From the NCBI RefSeq assembly GCF_000526515.1, contig NZ_JAGF01000001.1, positions 2,728,001 through 2,792,000 of the forward strand: DNA of 64,000 nt, written 5' to 3'. Positions 1 to 11,876 of the stretch are shown one piece after another. The position numbers and the translations under genes are program-made. The notes beneath the pieces are model-generated. The model had not been told where the DNA came from. It made no database searches and saw only the letters and a list, made by a program, of their open reading frames with translations. The DNA is from Cellulomonas sp. KRMCY2 (lineage in GTDB: Bacteria; Actinomycetota; Actinomycetes; Actinomycetales; Cellulomonadaceae). The number at the start of each line of letters is the position of its first letter. Position 1 is the stretch's first letter.

Positions 1-553
1 GGATCGGTCTCGGCGGCAGCGACAGCCGGAACGCGCCGCGCTGGTCGGCCGTGGTCTCCGGGTTCGGCCACGGGAGGGTCAGCGTGAAGGCCCCGCCCGG
101 TGTCGTCGCCGGACTCGTCGGCTCGAGCGCGCGGACGGAGACGTAGGCCGCGCTCGTGCCGTCCGGGTTGAGCAGCCGCCCGCTGATCACCGGAGGGAAC
201 GTCTCGGGGACCAGCGGCAGGAAGGTCGTGAGGTCCTTCTTGATCACGTTCAGCGTGCTGAAGACCTTCGTGACTGCCTCGAGCCGCTCCTTGAACAGAT
301 CGGTGAACTGCTCGCTCGAGATCTGCACCTCGAGGCCGAGGTCCTCCAGGTCGAGGCTCTCGACCGGCCGGGTCACGCGGTCATCGAGCACGTACGCGTC
401 GCCTCGGGTCGCGGTGCTGCCGAGACCCGACCCGGTACCCGCCGCGTCGGTCGGGAAGCCTCCGGTGGCGCCCGACGCAGCCCGTAGGCCGGCCTCGGTC
501 CGCGCCGCGTCGCGCAGCGTGACTGTCACCCGTGGTTCCTTGCGCTCAGCCAT
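1..553 (-). CDS. Hypothetical protein with possible carboxypeptidase-regulatory-like (beta-sandwich) region, 3' end cut off
   Basis: An open frame runs from an ATG at 553 to the window edge (at least 184 residues, no stop). The start is supported by an AGGGGG-type ribosome site 6-7 bases upstream. The protein has a low-complexity Gly/Ala/Thr N-terminus, an acidic middle (SLDLEDLGLEVQISSEQF), a helix (LFKERLEAVTKVFSTLN), and then PPVISGRLLNPDGTSAAYVS followed by RGAFRLSLPP. That last part resembles the 'G-x-V-x-D-x-x-G-x-P...G-x-F-x-L' pattern of carboxypeptidase-regulatory-like domains. No signal peptide or membrane segment is visible. The function is unknown, and the truncation prevents a firmer call. 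It is divergent from the LuxR-type gene. Confidence 0.6.
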   Translation of the reverse strand, partial: MAERKEPRVTVTLRDAARTEAGLRAASGATGGFPTDAAGTGSGLGSTATRGDAYVLDDRVTRPVESLDLEDLGLEVQISSEQFTDLFKERLEAVTKVFSTLNVIKKDLTTFLPLVPETFPPVISGRLLNPDGTSAAYVSVRALEPTSPATTPGGAFTLTLPWPNPETTADQRGAFRLSLPPRPI

Positions 554-728
554 CGAGGCCACCCCCTGCGCGCGATGCCCTGGACGGGACGGACGATCGG
601 TCTCGGCGTGGTGCGTGCTGTGACATGGGTCCCCCACCTGGCAGTCGCGCCCGGCGCCTGCCGTCGAGCGCCGCGACCCGTCCAGCCTCGCCGCGCGTGC
701 CGCGGACGGCGATACGCACTACCGCTCA

Positions 729-757
729 TTGACAACCGGCTGTGACCGGAGTAAAGG
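729..757 (+). promoter_or_regulatory. Predicted sigma70-type promoter of the LuxR-type gene
   Basis: A consensus -35 TTGACA (729-734) and a -10-like TAAAGG (752-757) are separated by 17 bases. The -10 is only a partial match. It would give a leader of about 160 bases before the ATG at 926, containing the tandem repeat at 824-900. Confidence 0.5.
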
Positions 758-823
758 TCCTGAACCTGTGGATATGACACGATTCGCGGCGACGTGGCGA
801 CCGCGGTCCTTCGCCGCACGGGA

Positions 824-900
824 GGCTGTCGGGACGGCAGCGCTGGTGGACGCACAGCTGTCGGGACGCACAGCTATCGGGACGCAGGGCTGTCGGGACG
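824..900 (+). repeat. Tandem repeat, 16-bp period, in the leader of the LuxR-type gene
   Basis: GCTGTCGGGACG occurs at 825-836, 857-868 and 889-900, and with one change (GCTATCGGGACG) at 873-884. The last three copies lie at an exact 16-base spacing and the first is 32 bases further upstream. The repeat sits between the predicted promoter and the start codon. It could be a protein-binding array or simple slippage. Confidence 0.75.
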
Positions 901-925
901 CAGAACTGGCGTGAGGCGGGCGGCG

Positions 926-1870
926 ATGGGGATGAAGCAGGTCTACCTGCGGTGGCTCGAGCTCGCGGCAGGGGTGCTCGCGCAACCTGTCGGCACTGAT
1001 CCGACGGTCCCGGTCTGCCGTGCCCTCGCGGACGACTTCCACGCGGCGGCTGCGGTGGCGATCGCGAGCGGGCACGACTGCACGACCCTGCGACCACTCG
1101 GACCGCGGTGTCCCCAGCCGCTCGACGTCGGGTTCTACGCGCGACATGCGCTTGACGCGCCGGTGCTGCGGCACTTCCTCGCGCGGCCGTACGACCAGCA
1201 GGTGCGCTGCTCCCAGGAGGTCGACCCGTGCGACGGCGACCGTGCATCCGGACTCGTCGTCGGCCGGCTGCGCGCGGACCGGCTCGACCAGTGCCTCGTG
1301 TTCCCGGTTCCGTCGCTCGGCGACCGTGGACCGCTGTGGCTCGTCGTTGCGCGGTCCGAGCCCTTCAGCGAGCGTGAGCTCCTGCTGGCGCGCCGGGTCC
1401 ATCCGCTGGTCGTCGGGCTCGAGCGCTACGCGGCGTGCGTCCGGCCGGCGGCGGCGGGGCAGCAGCCGGTGGACTCGACGGTCACGCATGGTCGGGTGCC
1501 GGCCGTCCGGTCCCTCGCGGCACCTGGGCTGCTGGACACGGTCCCGCCGCAGCCGCAGCCGCAGCCGCAGCTCCGCTCACGGTCGCAGCTCTCGCCGCTC
1601 GCGCCACCGTCGCCCCTCGCGCAACCCCTGACGAACCGCGAGCACGCCGTGCTGGCGCTCATGGCGGAGGGCCTGATCGCGCAGGCGATCGGGCATCGGC
1701 TGGGTGTCTCACCGCGCACGGTCGCCAAGCATCAGGAGCGGATCTACCGCAAGCTCGACACCAGTGACCGGCTGACCACGGTGCTCCGCGCGCAGGCGGC
1801 GGGACTGGTCGGTGCCGGCGCCCGGACGGGTGAGAGGCCGGCCACCGGCCGCCGAGGTCCCGACCGCTGA
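926..1870 (+). CDS. LuxR-family transcriptional regulator
   Basis: A 314-residue protein with a C-terminal LuxR-type helix-turn-helix at about residues 230-290: LTNREHAVLALMAEG, then the recognition region VSPRTVAKHQERIYRKL. The first ~180 residues (LADDFHAAAAVAIASGHD..., LVFPVPSLGDRGPLWLVV) look like a GAF/PAS-type sensory domain but I cannot assign a ligand. A Pro/Gln-rich linker (PQPQPQPQ) precedes the HTH. I chose the ATG at 926. GTG at 911 and 794 are in frame, but the residues they would add come from a DNA tandem repeat and look non-protein-like. ATG 932 is also possible. It is convergent with the FAD oxidoreductase. The neighbouring nitrate operon is a possible but untested target. 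Confidence 0.75.
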   Translation: MGMKQVYLRWLELAAGVLAQPVGTDPTVPVCRALADDFHAAAAVAIASGHDCTTLRPLGPRCPQPLDVGFYARHALDAPVLRHFLARPYDQQVRCSQEVDPCDGDRASGLVVGRLRADRLDQCLVFPVPSLGDRGPLWLVVARSEPFSERELLLARRVHPLVVGLERYAACVRPAAAGQQPVDSTVTHGRVPAVRSLAAPGLLDTVPPQPQPQPQLRSRSQLSPLAPPSPLAQPLTNREHAVLALMAEGLIAQAIGHRLGVSPRTVAKHQERIYRKLDTSDRLTTVLRAQAAGLVGAGARTGERPATGRRGPDR

Positions 1871-1924
1871 ACGCGTCAGGGCGGCGGACGACCGGTGTGC
1901 AGGGTTCGGCCGGCTCGCGCCAGG

Positions 1925-3031
1925 TCAGCGCACGCCGGGGCGGCCGAAGAGCTCTGCCATCGAGCCGCTGAACAGGTCGACACCCTTCATCCGGCTGGTC
2001 TCCTCGGGGCCGAGCACGATCCGGCTGCCGTCCTCCTGCTCGATCTGGGACGCACCGCCGTCCGGTCCGATCGGCAGGACGATGCGCTCGCGCGCCGCGG
2101 CATAGGTGGCGGACGGTTCGCGACCCTCGATCACGTCCCGGATGTTCTGGGCGACGACGCCGGCGTGGTCGCGGGCCGCCGTGGCGCGCTTGGACTCGCG
2201 CACGTCGGTGATGTCGCCGATCGCCCAGACGCGATCCTGCCCGACGACGTTGAGGTGTGCGGTGACCGGGATCGACCCGTCGTCGTGCATCCCGGCCGAC
2301 AGGGTCGCGTCGAGGTACCCGGTCATCGGGCGGGCGCCGTAGCAGCGGAACCACATCTGCGCCTCGATGGTCGTACCGGCGGCGGTCTCGACCGTGAACG
2401 GCTCGTGGACGCCGACGTCGACCGGCGGGAGGTAGCCGAGCCCGGCGCCGAGCTCCAGCACGACACCGCGGTCGACCAGCTGGCCGCGCACCAGGTCGCG
2501 AAGCTCGGGCAGGTAGTCGCCCTGGGTCAGGATGTCCGGCTCCCGGTCGACGAGCGTGACCCCGAGTCCGGGGAACGCGGACGTCAGCTCGCCGGCGAGC
2601 TCGATGCCGACCGGGCCGGCGCCGACCAGGAGCACGCGCTCGCAGATCGCCAGCGCGGCGCGCAGCCGAGCGAGCCGGGCGGTCGCGACGAACGCCTGGT
2701 CCTCGAGGAACTTGGCCGGGAACGGGTAGCCGGTGCCGGTCGCGAGCACGATGTGGTCGGCTTCGAGCGACTGGCTCGCGGAGAGCTGGACGAGGCCCGG
2801 CGAGACGAGGCGGGCCCAGTCCTGGACCACCCGACCGTGCTCCAGCACGCGGTCGTACGGGAAGAACGCCCGCTCGTGCCACGTCGGGTCGACGACGACC
2901 CGCAGGGCGGCAACCGCGTGCACGAAGGCGTCCTTCGGTTCGACCAGGACGACCTCGGCATGGTCGTCGAGCTCCTTGGCCAGGGCGACGCCGCCGTAGC
3001 CCCCGCCGATCACCACCACGCGCTGCTGCAT
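1925..3031 (-). CDS. FAD-dependent NAD(P)H oxidoreductase (NDH-2 / AIFM2-like)
   Basis: A 368-residue flavoprotein of the pyridine-nucleotide disulphide reductase superfamily. The N-terminal FAD-binding Rossmann motif is VVVIGGGYGG (about residues 5-14), the NAD(P)H-binding motif is VLLVGAGPVGIELAGEL (about 140), and the FAD-binding signature VWAIGDITDV is near residue 270. No redox-active CxxC pair is visible, which fits type II NADH dehydrogenase or AIFM2-type quinone reductases better than disulphide reductases. The ATG at 3031 has AGGAGG eight bases upstream; open sequence further upstream lacks that support. It is the last gene of the nitrate operon, 84 bases after the electron-transfer protein, so a role in supplying electrons is possible but inferred. 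Confidence 0.8.
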   Translation of the reverse strand: MQQRVVVIGGGYGGVALAKELDDHAEVVLVEPKDAFVHAVAALRVVVDPTWHERAFFPYDRVLEHGRVVQDWARLVSPGLVQLSASQSLEADHIVLATGTGYPFPAKFLEDQAFVATARLARLRAALAICERVLLVGAGPVGIELAGELTSAFPGLGVTLVDREPDILTQGDYLPELRDLVRGQLVDRGVVLELGAGLGYLPPVDVGVHEPFTVETAAGTTIEAQMWFRCYGARPMTGYLDATLSAGMHDDGSIPVTAHLNVVGQDRVWAIGDITDVRESKRATAARDHAGVVAQNIRDVIEGREPSATYAAARERIVLPIGPDGGASQIEQEDGSRIVLGPEETSRMKGVDLFSGSMAELFGRPGVR

Positions 3032-3115
3032 CTGCTCGTCCTCCTGGTCGGCCGCCGTGCCCGTCGCCGTCCAGCATGGTGCCCACGGACGACAAAGGCG
3101 ACCCACCACGGCCGG

Positions 3116-4815
3116 TCAGGGCAGAGACCGCACCGGCCGCCGCGCAACCCGCTGCCCTGCACCCGTCGACCCGGCCAGGTCGGCGGGCGGTGCCGGTGGG
3201 TCGGTGGGTGGTGCCGGTGGGTCGCTGCGCTCGAGCCAGTCGACGATGCCGCACACCGCGTCGGTGCAGCCGCCGCAGCCGGTCGTCGCCCGGGTGGCCC
3301 GCGTGACGTCGGCGACCGATGCTGCTCCGGCTCGCCAGCAGGCGACGATGTCGCCCTTGGTCACGCCGTTGCACCGGCACACGGTCGCGCGATCCGGCAT
3401 GAGGGTCGGCGACGGCTCCGCACCGGTCTCGGACGAGGCCCCGCGGACCGGCCGCAGGAGGAGGTGAGCGGGGTCGGTCGGAGCCGGGGTCTGCCGGGTG
3501 TACGCCGCGGCCAGGTCGGCCCCGAGGGCGCCCGCGCCCACGCAGGTGGCGCCGACGACCACGCCGTCCTGCACGACGACCTCGACATGCCGGCCGGTGA
3601 ACGGGTCGCTCAGACGCACCGCCCGGCGACCGTTCGACCGACGGCCCTGGGGTCCGCACACGCCCATCGCCACGACCTCGAGGCCGTGCGCCTTGAGCCG
3701 CACGACGTCCGTCCCGTGCAGGGTCACGGGAGTCGCCGGCAACCTGCCGTCGACGACCCGGTCAGCCTCCACCCGGCCGGCCGCCAGCTGCGCCGCGAGC
3801 CGGCGCGCCTGGTCCCAGCCCTGGGCGACCAGCCCGGTGCCGCCCTCCGGGGGCTCGGCGCAGTCGCCGATGGCGAAGACGGCCGGGTCGGACGTCGCGC
3901 CGCTGCTGTCCACGACGATCCCGCGCCGGACCTCGAGCCCGGCGGTGGCGGCGAGGCCCGTCTCGGGGACGGTCCCGGTGGCCAGGACGAGCAGGTCTGC
4001 CGGCAGCATGTCGTCGTCCCTGCAGCTGTCGTCGTCCCCGAAGGTGCCGTCGGCCTCGGCGGACGGCGCGAGTCGCAGACCCCGCAGCACGCCGTCCCGG
4101 ACGAGCACCTGCTCGGTGCGGGTGTCGGTGCGGTGCTCGATGCCCAGCCGATCCAGTCCGTGCAGCACGGCGTCGGCAGCTTCCCGGTCGAGCTGGCGAT
4201 CCATCAGGTGCGGGCCGGCGTGCACCACCGTCACGTGCAGCCCGCGCCTCGCCAGCCCGCAGGCTGCCTCCAGCCCGAGGACCCCTCCGCCGAGCACGAC
4301 CGCCCGGCGGGCATTGACCGTCGCGGCGACGATCTCACGGGCGTCGTCGAGGGTGCGCAGGGCGTGCACGCCGGCCGGCAGGGCGCCCGGTCGCATCGGG
4401 CGGTCGAGCGGGTCGAGCCCGGCGAGCTCCTCGAGCCCGGGGATCTCCGGGACGCGGGCACGGGCGCCGGTGGCGAGCACCAGCAGGTCGTACCCGACCG
4501 GCCCTGCGGCGTCCGTCGACACGCTCCGGCGCACCCGGTCGATCGCCAGGGCTGTGGTGCCCGGTCGGACCAGTGGGCTCGACGGCGACCCGGCCCCCCG
4601 GGCCCCGACGGCCGGGGAGGGTCCTGCGGGTGGACGGGGCAGCGTCAGGGACGCCACGTCGAGGGCGCCGGCGACGACCTCGCTCAGGAGGACCCGGTTG
4701 TAGGGCTCGTACTCCTCGGTGCCGAGCACCGTCACGTCGACGCCGGGCGCTCGCGCGGTGAGCTCCTCGACGAACCGTGAGCCCACCATCCCGTTGCCGA
4801 CGACCACGACGCGGG

Positions 4816-4819
<4 letters not shown>
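3116..4819 (-). CDS. FAD-dependent oxidoreductase with C-terminal BFD-like [2Fe-2S] domain, nitrate reductase electron-transfer subunit
   Basis: A 567-residue protein resembling the N-terminal half of NirB/NasB. It begins VTRVVVVGNGMVG (FAD site), has YDLLVLATGARA, a second Rossmann motif AVVLGGGVLGLEAACGLARRG (NAD(P)H) around residue 180 and FAIGDCAEPP around residue 340. The C-terminus has the BFD-like cluster CRCNGV...C...CGGCTDAVC that binds [2Fe-2S]. No sirohaem-binding half is present, so it is not a complete nitrite reductase. The GTG start overlaps the nitrate reductase stop by 4 bases (GTGA), implying translational coupling. It probably passes NAD(P)H electrons to the adjacent molybdoenzyme in the cytoplasm. 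Confidence 0.85.
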
Positions 4820-7122
<2,303 letters not shown>

Positions 7123-8508
7123 TCAGATCCCGGCAGGGCTCATGGCGGCCGAGCGGCGCGTGTAGACCGCCCAGGTCGTGACGCCCATCACCAGGTAGAC
7201 GGCGACGAACGCCCACAGAGCCGGCTGGAGGGAGCCCGCCAGCTCGTTGGAGACTGCGAAGCCGCGCGGGATGAGGAATCCACCGAAGGCACCGATCGCC
7301 CCGGCGATGCCGATGCATCCGGCGGCGGCCTTGCGGGCACGTGCGGCGCGGTCCGGGGTGGTCGCGCCGACCTGGAAGACGGCCGGGATCATCCGGTACG
7401 TCGCACCGTTGCCGGCTCCCGTGGCGACGAAGAGGATCAGGAAGGCGGTCAGGAACAGCCCGAAGTGGTGGGCCCGGAGTGCGAAGACGGCGCCGGCGGC
7501 ACCGGCAGCCATGACAGCGAACGAGGCGATCGTCACGCGCGCACCGCCCCACCTGTCGGCGAGGATGCCGCCCGCGGGGCGGGCCAGCGAGCCGACCAGG
7601 GCACCGAGGAAGGCCAGATTCATGACGACCTCGGGGAACTGGCCCTTGAGCAGCGTCGGGAAGGCACCTGCGTAGCCGATGAACGATCCGAAGGTGCCGA
7701 TGTACAGGAACGAGATGATCCAGGTGTGCCGGTTGTGCACGGCCGCACCGAACGCCTTGTAGTCGGCCTTGGCGCCGGTGAGGTTGTCCATCCTGCGCCA
7801 GGCGAGGACGGCTGCGAGCAGGATCAGCGGGATGAACATGAGCCCCGCACGCTCCAGGGACAGGCCCGCGGCCGTGACGATGACCAAGGGGACCGCGAAC
7901 TGGACGGCGGCAGTGCCGATGTTGCCACCCGCAGCGTTGAGGCCGAGCGCCTTGCCCTTCTCCTTCTCCGGGTAGAAGAACGAGATGTTCGCCATCGACG
8001 AGGCGAAGTTGCCGCCGCCGAGGCCGGCCAGGGCCGCGACGACCATGAGGGTCCAGAAGGGCGTCTCGGGGCGCGACACCACGTAGGCCAGCGCACTCGC
8101 CGGGAGCAGGAGCAGCAGCGCCGAGACGATCGTCCAGTTGCGACCGCCGAACCGGGGGACCGCGAACGTGTACGGGATGCGAAGTGTCGCGCCAACGAGG
8201 CTCGGCACGGCCACGAGCCAGAACATCTGGTCGACGCTCAGCACGAAGCCGACGGTCGCGAGCTGCGGCACGACGATGCTCCACGATGCCCACACCGCGA
8301 AGCCGAGGAACTCGGCGAAGATCGACGGGTAGAGGTTGCGCCGGGCGATGCGCTGCCCACCCCCCTTCCAGAAGGTGGCGTCCTCAGGGTCCCAGTGGTC
8401 GATCCAGCGACCACGGGCCGGGGCGCCCCCGGGCCGGGTCGTGGTCGCGGAGGTGGCGGTCGGTGCGCTGCCGGGGGCGGCGGGAGTCAAGGTCGTCGGT
8501 GCGGTCAT
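7123..8508 (-). CDS. narK: Nitrate/nitrite transporter, MFS family (NarK-type)
   Basis: A 461-residue, 12-helix MFS protein. The nitrate-signature regions are readable: GLGGGNFASSMANISFFYP followed by EKEKGKALGLNAAGGNIG, and in the second half GAGNGATYRMIPAVF. A cytoplasmic N-terminal extension of about 40 residues (rich in Thr, Pro, Ala) precedes RWIDHWDPEDATFW. The ATG at 8508 has AGGAGG with an 8-base spacer. It is the first gene of the nitrate operon and its stop codon touches the next gene's GTG. The likely role is nitrate uptake for assimilation. Nitrite export is a family alternative, especially as no nitrite reductase gene is visible. Confidence 0.9.
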   Translation of the reverse strand: MTAPTTLTPAAPGSAPTATSATTTRPGGAPARGRWIDHWDPEDATFWKGGGQRIARRNLYPSIFAEFLGFAVWASWSIVVPQLATVGFVLSVDQMFWLVAVPSLVGATLRIPYTFAVPRFGGRNWTIVSALLLLLPASALAYVVSRPETPFWTLMVVAALAGLGGGNFASSMANISFFYPEKEKGKALGLNAAGGNIGTAAVQFAVPLVIVTAAGLSLERAGLMFIPLILLAAVLAWRRMDNLTGAKADYKAFGAAVHNRHTWIISFLYIGTFGSFIGYAGAFPTLLKGQFPEVVMNLAFLGALVGSLARPAGGILADRWGGARVTIASFAVMAAGAAGAVFALRAHHFGLFLTAFLILFVATGAGNGATYRMIPAVFQVGATTPDRAARARKAAAGCIGIAGAIGAFGGFLIPRGFAVSNELAGSLQPALWAFVAVYLVMGVTTWAVYTRRSAAMSPAGI

Positions 8509-8693
8509 CGTGATGCCTCCTGCTCGGGCGGGTGTGGTGCCGGGCGAGCAGCCGACCGGAGCCGGACTGTGCAGACGACGCTACGGACGCGGTGTTACGG
8601 ACACAGGAGCCGCGGTGTTACCTCCACGGAACGGTCGCCGCACGGTCCGACGCACCGGCCTGTGAGATCCGACGGCCTCGGCGGCCGTGGGGG

Positions 8694-10832
8694 CTAGGAC
8701 GTCAGCTGGGCGGCGAGCTCGACCGGGTCGGTCGTCGGCCGGTCGCACGCGAACCCGCGGCACACGTAGGCCGTCGGGCGCCCGTGCACCATCGGCCGGT
8801 CCCGGAGCAGGGCCACCGGCCCGGCGTAGGCCGCCGCGTCGTGACGTGTCGGCTGGACCGGCACCGTCTCCGCCGCGGCCGGTCGCGGGTCGGTGACCGC
8901 GAGCACGGCGCCGGGGGCGCGGGCGTGGCGCGCCGTCGCGCACAGGGCTGCCGTGGCGGGGTCCTCGGCCGGCCCGACGACGGCGATCTCGCGCGGGCCG
9001 TCGATGAGGGCCTCGGCCACGGCCAGGGCCCACCCGGCGGCCCGCGGGTGGTGGGCCGAGATGAGCAACGGCTCGGTGAGCGCCCGGCCGGCAGCCTCCC
9101 GGTGGGGGTGCGAGCCGGTCAGCGCCGCGTAGGTGAGCAGCGCGCCGGCCGCCGCGGCCTGCCCGGACGGGTGGGGACCGTCGGCCGGGTCACGGGGACG
9201 TCCGATCCGCGCGATCGCCGGGTCGGTCTGGTCCTGTGCAGTGTCGAAGAACCCGCCGGAACCGTCGGGGAAGCGGCGCAGCACCTCGTCGAGCAGCCGG
9301 CCCGCCCAGGTGACCCAACGGTCGGCACCGGTCGCCTGGTAGAGGGCCAGCAGCCCCTCGGCGACGTCCGCGTAGTCCTCGAGAACGGCCGGCGCGGAGC
9401 CGGCGACGCCGTCCCGCGAGGTCCGCGCGAGCCGGACCGGACCGGCACCACGAGCGGTGGTGCCGGTGCCCTCGACCACGTGCACCGCGAGGAGCAGGTC
9501 GGCCGCCTCGGCAGCCGCGCCGACCCAGTCCGGTCGGTCGAACAGGCTCCCGGCGTCGGCGAGCGCGGCGACGGCCAGGCCGTTCCAGGCCGCCACGATC
9601 TTGTCGTCCCGCGCGGGGCGCGCACGGCGCTCGCGGGCCGCAGCCAGCCGCGCCCGGACCGACGCGTACCGGTCGGCGTCGCCGGGTTCGGTGCGCAGCT
9701 GCAGGACGGACGCCCCGTTCTCGAGGGTCCCCTCGGCCGTGACGGTCCACACCCGCGCCGCCCAGGCGGCGTCGTCGGGCCCGAGGGCGGTGAGGAGCTC
9801 GGCCGCCGTCCACACGTAGTAGGCGCCCTCCCTGGTCACCCCGTGGTGGTCGAGGCTGTCCGCGTCCAGGGCCGAGGCGAAGCCGCCTTCCGCCGTGCGG
9901 AGCTCACCGACGAGCCACTCAGCGGTCTCGGTGACGACGCGGCGCGCCAGCAGCGATCCGGACGCGCGCCACCAGTGGGCGTAGACCCGCAGCAGCAGGG
10001 CATTGTCGTAGAGCATCTTCTCGAAGTGCGGCACGCCCCAGCGCTCGTCCACCGAGTACCGCGCGAACCCTCCGGCCAGCTGGTCGTAGACACCGCCCCG
10101 GGCCATCCCCTCGAGGGTGCGCTCCGCCATCGTGGCGGCCTGCGCCGACCCGGTCCGCGCGTCGTGGCGCAGCAGCCACTCCAGCACCATCGACGGCGGG
10201 AACTTGGGGGCCCGCCCGAACCCGCCGTGGGTGGCGTCGAAGGTCCGGGCGAGCTGGACCACAGCCTGCTCCGCCGTCGCGGCGAAGGCCTGCGAACCGG
10301 CGGCGTCGCGGTGCGGCAGCCCGGACGGCGGGCCCGCGCCCGCCAGCGCCGAGCCGATCGCGTCGGCGTGCGCCAGGACGTCGGCACGCCGCTCGCTCCA
10401 CGACTCGCTCACCACAGCGAGCACCTGACGGAACGACGGCAGACCGTGCACGGGTCGTGGCGGGTAGTACGTCCCGCAGTGGAAGGGCGCGCCGTCCAGG
10501 GTCGCGAAGACGGTCATCGGCCACCCGCCGCTGCCGGTCGTCGCCTGGGTCGCCGCCATGTAGACGGCGTCGACGTCCGGGCGTTCCTCGCGGTCCACCT
10601 TGACCGCGACGAAGCCTGCGTTCAGCTGCGCTGCGGTCGCCTCGTCCTCGAACGACTCGTGCGCCATGACGTGGCACCAGTGGCAGGCCGCGTACCCGAC
10701 CGAGATGAGGAGCGGGACGTCGCGGCGCCGCGCCTCGGCGAACGCCTCGTCACCCCACTCGTACCAGTCGACCGGGTTGCCCGCGTGCTGCTGCAGGTAA
10801 GGGCTGGTGCTGGCCGCCAGTCGGTTCGCCAC
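8694..10832 (-). CDS. Thioredoxin-like / DUF255 protein (YyaL, SPATA20 family)
   Basis: A 712-residue protein. It opens [21 protein letters not shown], typical of the family, followed by a thioredoxin-like domain with AACHWCHVM (CxxC) and later GGWPMTVF and GTYYPP. The remainder is an alpha/alpha-barrel region resembling N-acylglucosamine 2-epimerase/glycosidase folds ([44 protein letters not shown]). The length is normal. The GTG at 10832 has AAGGGGAG upstream. The biochemical function of this widespread family is unsettled. It lies between the nitrate operon and sugar cluster 1 without a clear link to either. Confidence 0.85.
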   Translation of the reverse strand: MANRLAASTSPYLQQHAGNPVDWYEWGDEAFAEARRRDVPLLISVGYAACHWCHVMAHESFEDEATAAQLNAGFVAVKVDREERPDVDAVYMAATQATTGSGGWPMTVFATLDGAPFHCGTYYPPRPVHGLPSFRQVLAVVSESWSERRADVLAHADAIGSALAGAGPPSGLPHRDAAGSQAFAATAEQAVVQLARTFDATHGGFGRAPKFPPSMVLEWLLRHDARTGSAQAATMAERTLEGMARGGVYDQLAGGFARYSVDERWGVPHFEKMLYDNALLLRVYAHWWRASGSLLARRVVTETAEWLVGELRTAEGGFASALDADSLDHHGVTREGAYYVWTAAELLTALGPDDAAWAARVWTVTAEGTLENGASVLQLRTEPGDADRYASVRARLAAARERRARPARDDKIVAAWNGLAVAALADAGSLFDRPDWVGAAAEAADLLLAVHVVEGTGTTARGAGPVRLARTSRDGVAGSAPAVLEDYADVAEGLLALYQATGADRWVTWAGRLLDEVLRRFPDGSGGFFDTAQDQTDPAIARIGRPRDPADGPHPSGQAAAAGALLTYAALTGSHPHREAAGRALTEPLLISAHHPRAAGWALAVAEALIDGPREIAVVGPAEDPATAALCATARHARAPGAVLAVTDPRPAAAETVPVQPTRHDAAAYAGPVALLRDRPMVHGRPTAYVCRGFACDRPTTDPVELAAQLTS

Positions 10833-10865
10833 GGCGGCTCCCCTTCACATCAGTGGACGAACGGT

Positions 10866-11876
10866 TCAGTCGGCGGTACCGGTGTCGACGGCACCGGTGT
10901 GCGCGAGGCGGGAGACATCCACCGTCGCACGGAAAGCGCGGCGTTCGCCGGGCTCGAGGCGGATGGCCGTCGCGCAGTCCGGCCGGTTGAAGGCATCCGT
11001 CATCGACACCACCGGCTCGATGGCGATCGAGGCGCGCCGGTCACGATCGAGCGTGTCCCCGGTGAACAGGTGGACGAGGCCGGTGTCCTGTGTGAGGGAC
11101 AACCGGATCCCGCTCGCGCGATCCCTCAGGACGGTCGGCTCGGCATGGTCGCCGCCCGCGAGGAATCCGACGTCGAGGACCGCTTCTCCGATCGGCGTCC
11201 AGCGTGCTGCCGCTGGGTCGATGCGGTAGTACGCCGCCCGGCCGGGCAGCGGGATGAGAGCCGGATCCGTCTCGACACGAACGGTGGAGGGGACCAGGAG
11301 GTCGAGCCCCGCGATGGTGGCCGCGCCCGGCAGGCGGAAGTACGGGTGCCAGCCGACGGCGAACGGCGCCGGCGTCGCTCCCGTGTTGTGCCCGACGATC
11401 TCGACCCCGAGCGAGGCGGTGCCGAGCCGGTAGGTGACCTGGACGTCCACCAGGAACGGGTATCCCGGCTGCGGCTCGGCCGACAGGCCCCGGCAGACGA
11501 ACGTGGCCGAGACGGCGTCGGCCCCGTCGGTGACGTCCTCGAGGGCGAACGGCATCGACCTGACCATGCCGTGGTAGACGACGCGGGTCGCCTGTCCCGG
11601 GAGAAGGTCGTGCTCCACGCCCTCGAAGGAGTATCTGCCGTCGTCGATCCGGTCGCCGAACGGGGCCATGATGCCGTTCCGTATCCCGCGCTGGGACCGT
11701 AGCTCCTCGGCGGTCCGGTAGCCGTCGAGGAGGTCGACGGGGCCGTCGCCGAGGTCGACAAACCAGCTCAGCACCGTGGCCCCCAGGAGTGCGACCTCGG
11801 CCGTCGCAGCGCCGAACCGCAGGACGACGGTCGGCTCGTCCTCGAGCGCCCCGGACGTCGTGCTCGATCGCCTCAC
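10866..11876 (-). CDS. Aldose 1-epimerase family protein (mutarotase)
   Basis: A 336-residue galactose-mutarotase-like beta-sandwich. Readable motifs are NGIMAPFGDRI, AVGWHPYFRLPG with the catalytic-type His, and SIAIEPVVSMTDAFNRP containing the probable catalytic Glu. It would interconvert alpha and beta anomers of an aldose in the cytoplasm. Its GTG start overlaps the stop of the DeoR-type regulator by 4 bases, so the two are co-translated, and both face the divergent sugar operon. The natural sugar is unknown; it presumably acts on the sugar imported by the neighbouring transporter. Confidence 0.85.
   Translation of the reverse strand: MRRSSTTSGALEDEPTVVLRFGAATAEVALLGATVLSWFVDLGDGPVDLLDGYRTAEELRSQRGIRNGIMAPFGDRIDDGRYSFEGVEHDLLPGQATRVVYHGMVRSMPFALEDVTDGADAVSATFVCRGLSAEPQPGYPFLVDVQVTYRLGTASLGVEIVGHNTGATPAPFAVGWHPYFRLPGAATIAGLDLLVPSTVRVETDPALIPLPGRAAYYRIDPAAARWTPIGEAVLDVGFLAGGDHAEPTVLRDRASGIRLSLTQDTGLVHLFTGDTLDRDRRASIAIEPVVSMTDAFNRPDCATAIRLEPGERRAFRATVDVSRLAHTGAVDTGTAD

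Noticed and set aside
1895-4780. 961-codon open frame on the plus strand opposite the flavoprotein genes
   Set aside because: It is antisense to two genes with clear FAD/NAD motifs, its translation is Arg/Gly/Asp/His-rich without recognisable domains, and long antisense frames are expected at this GC content.
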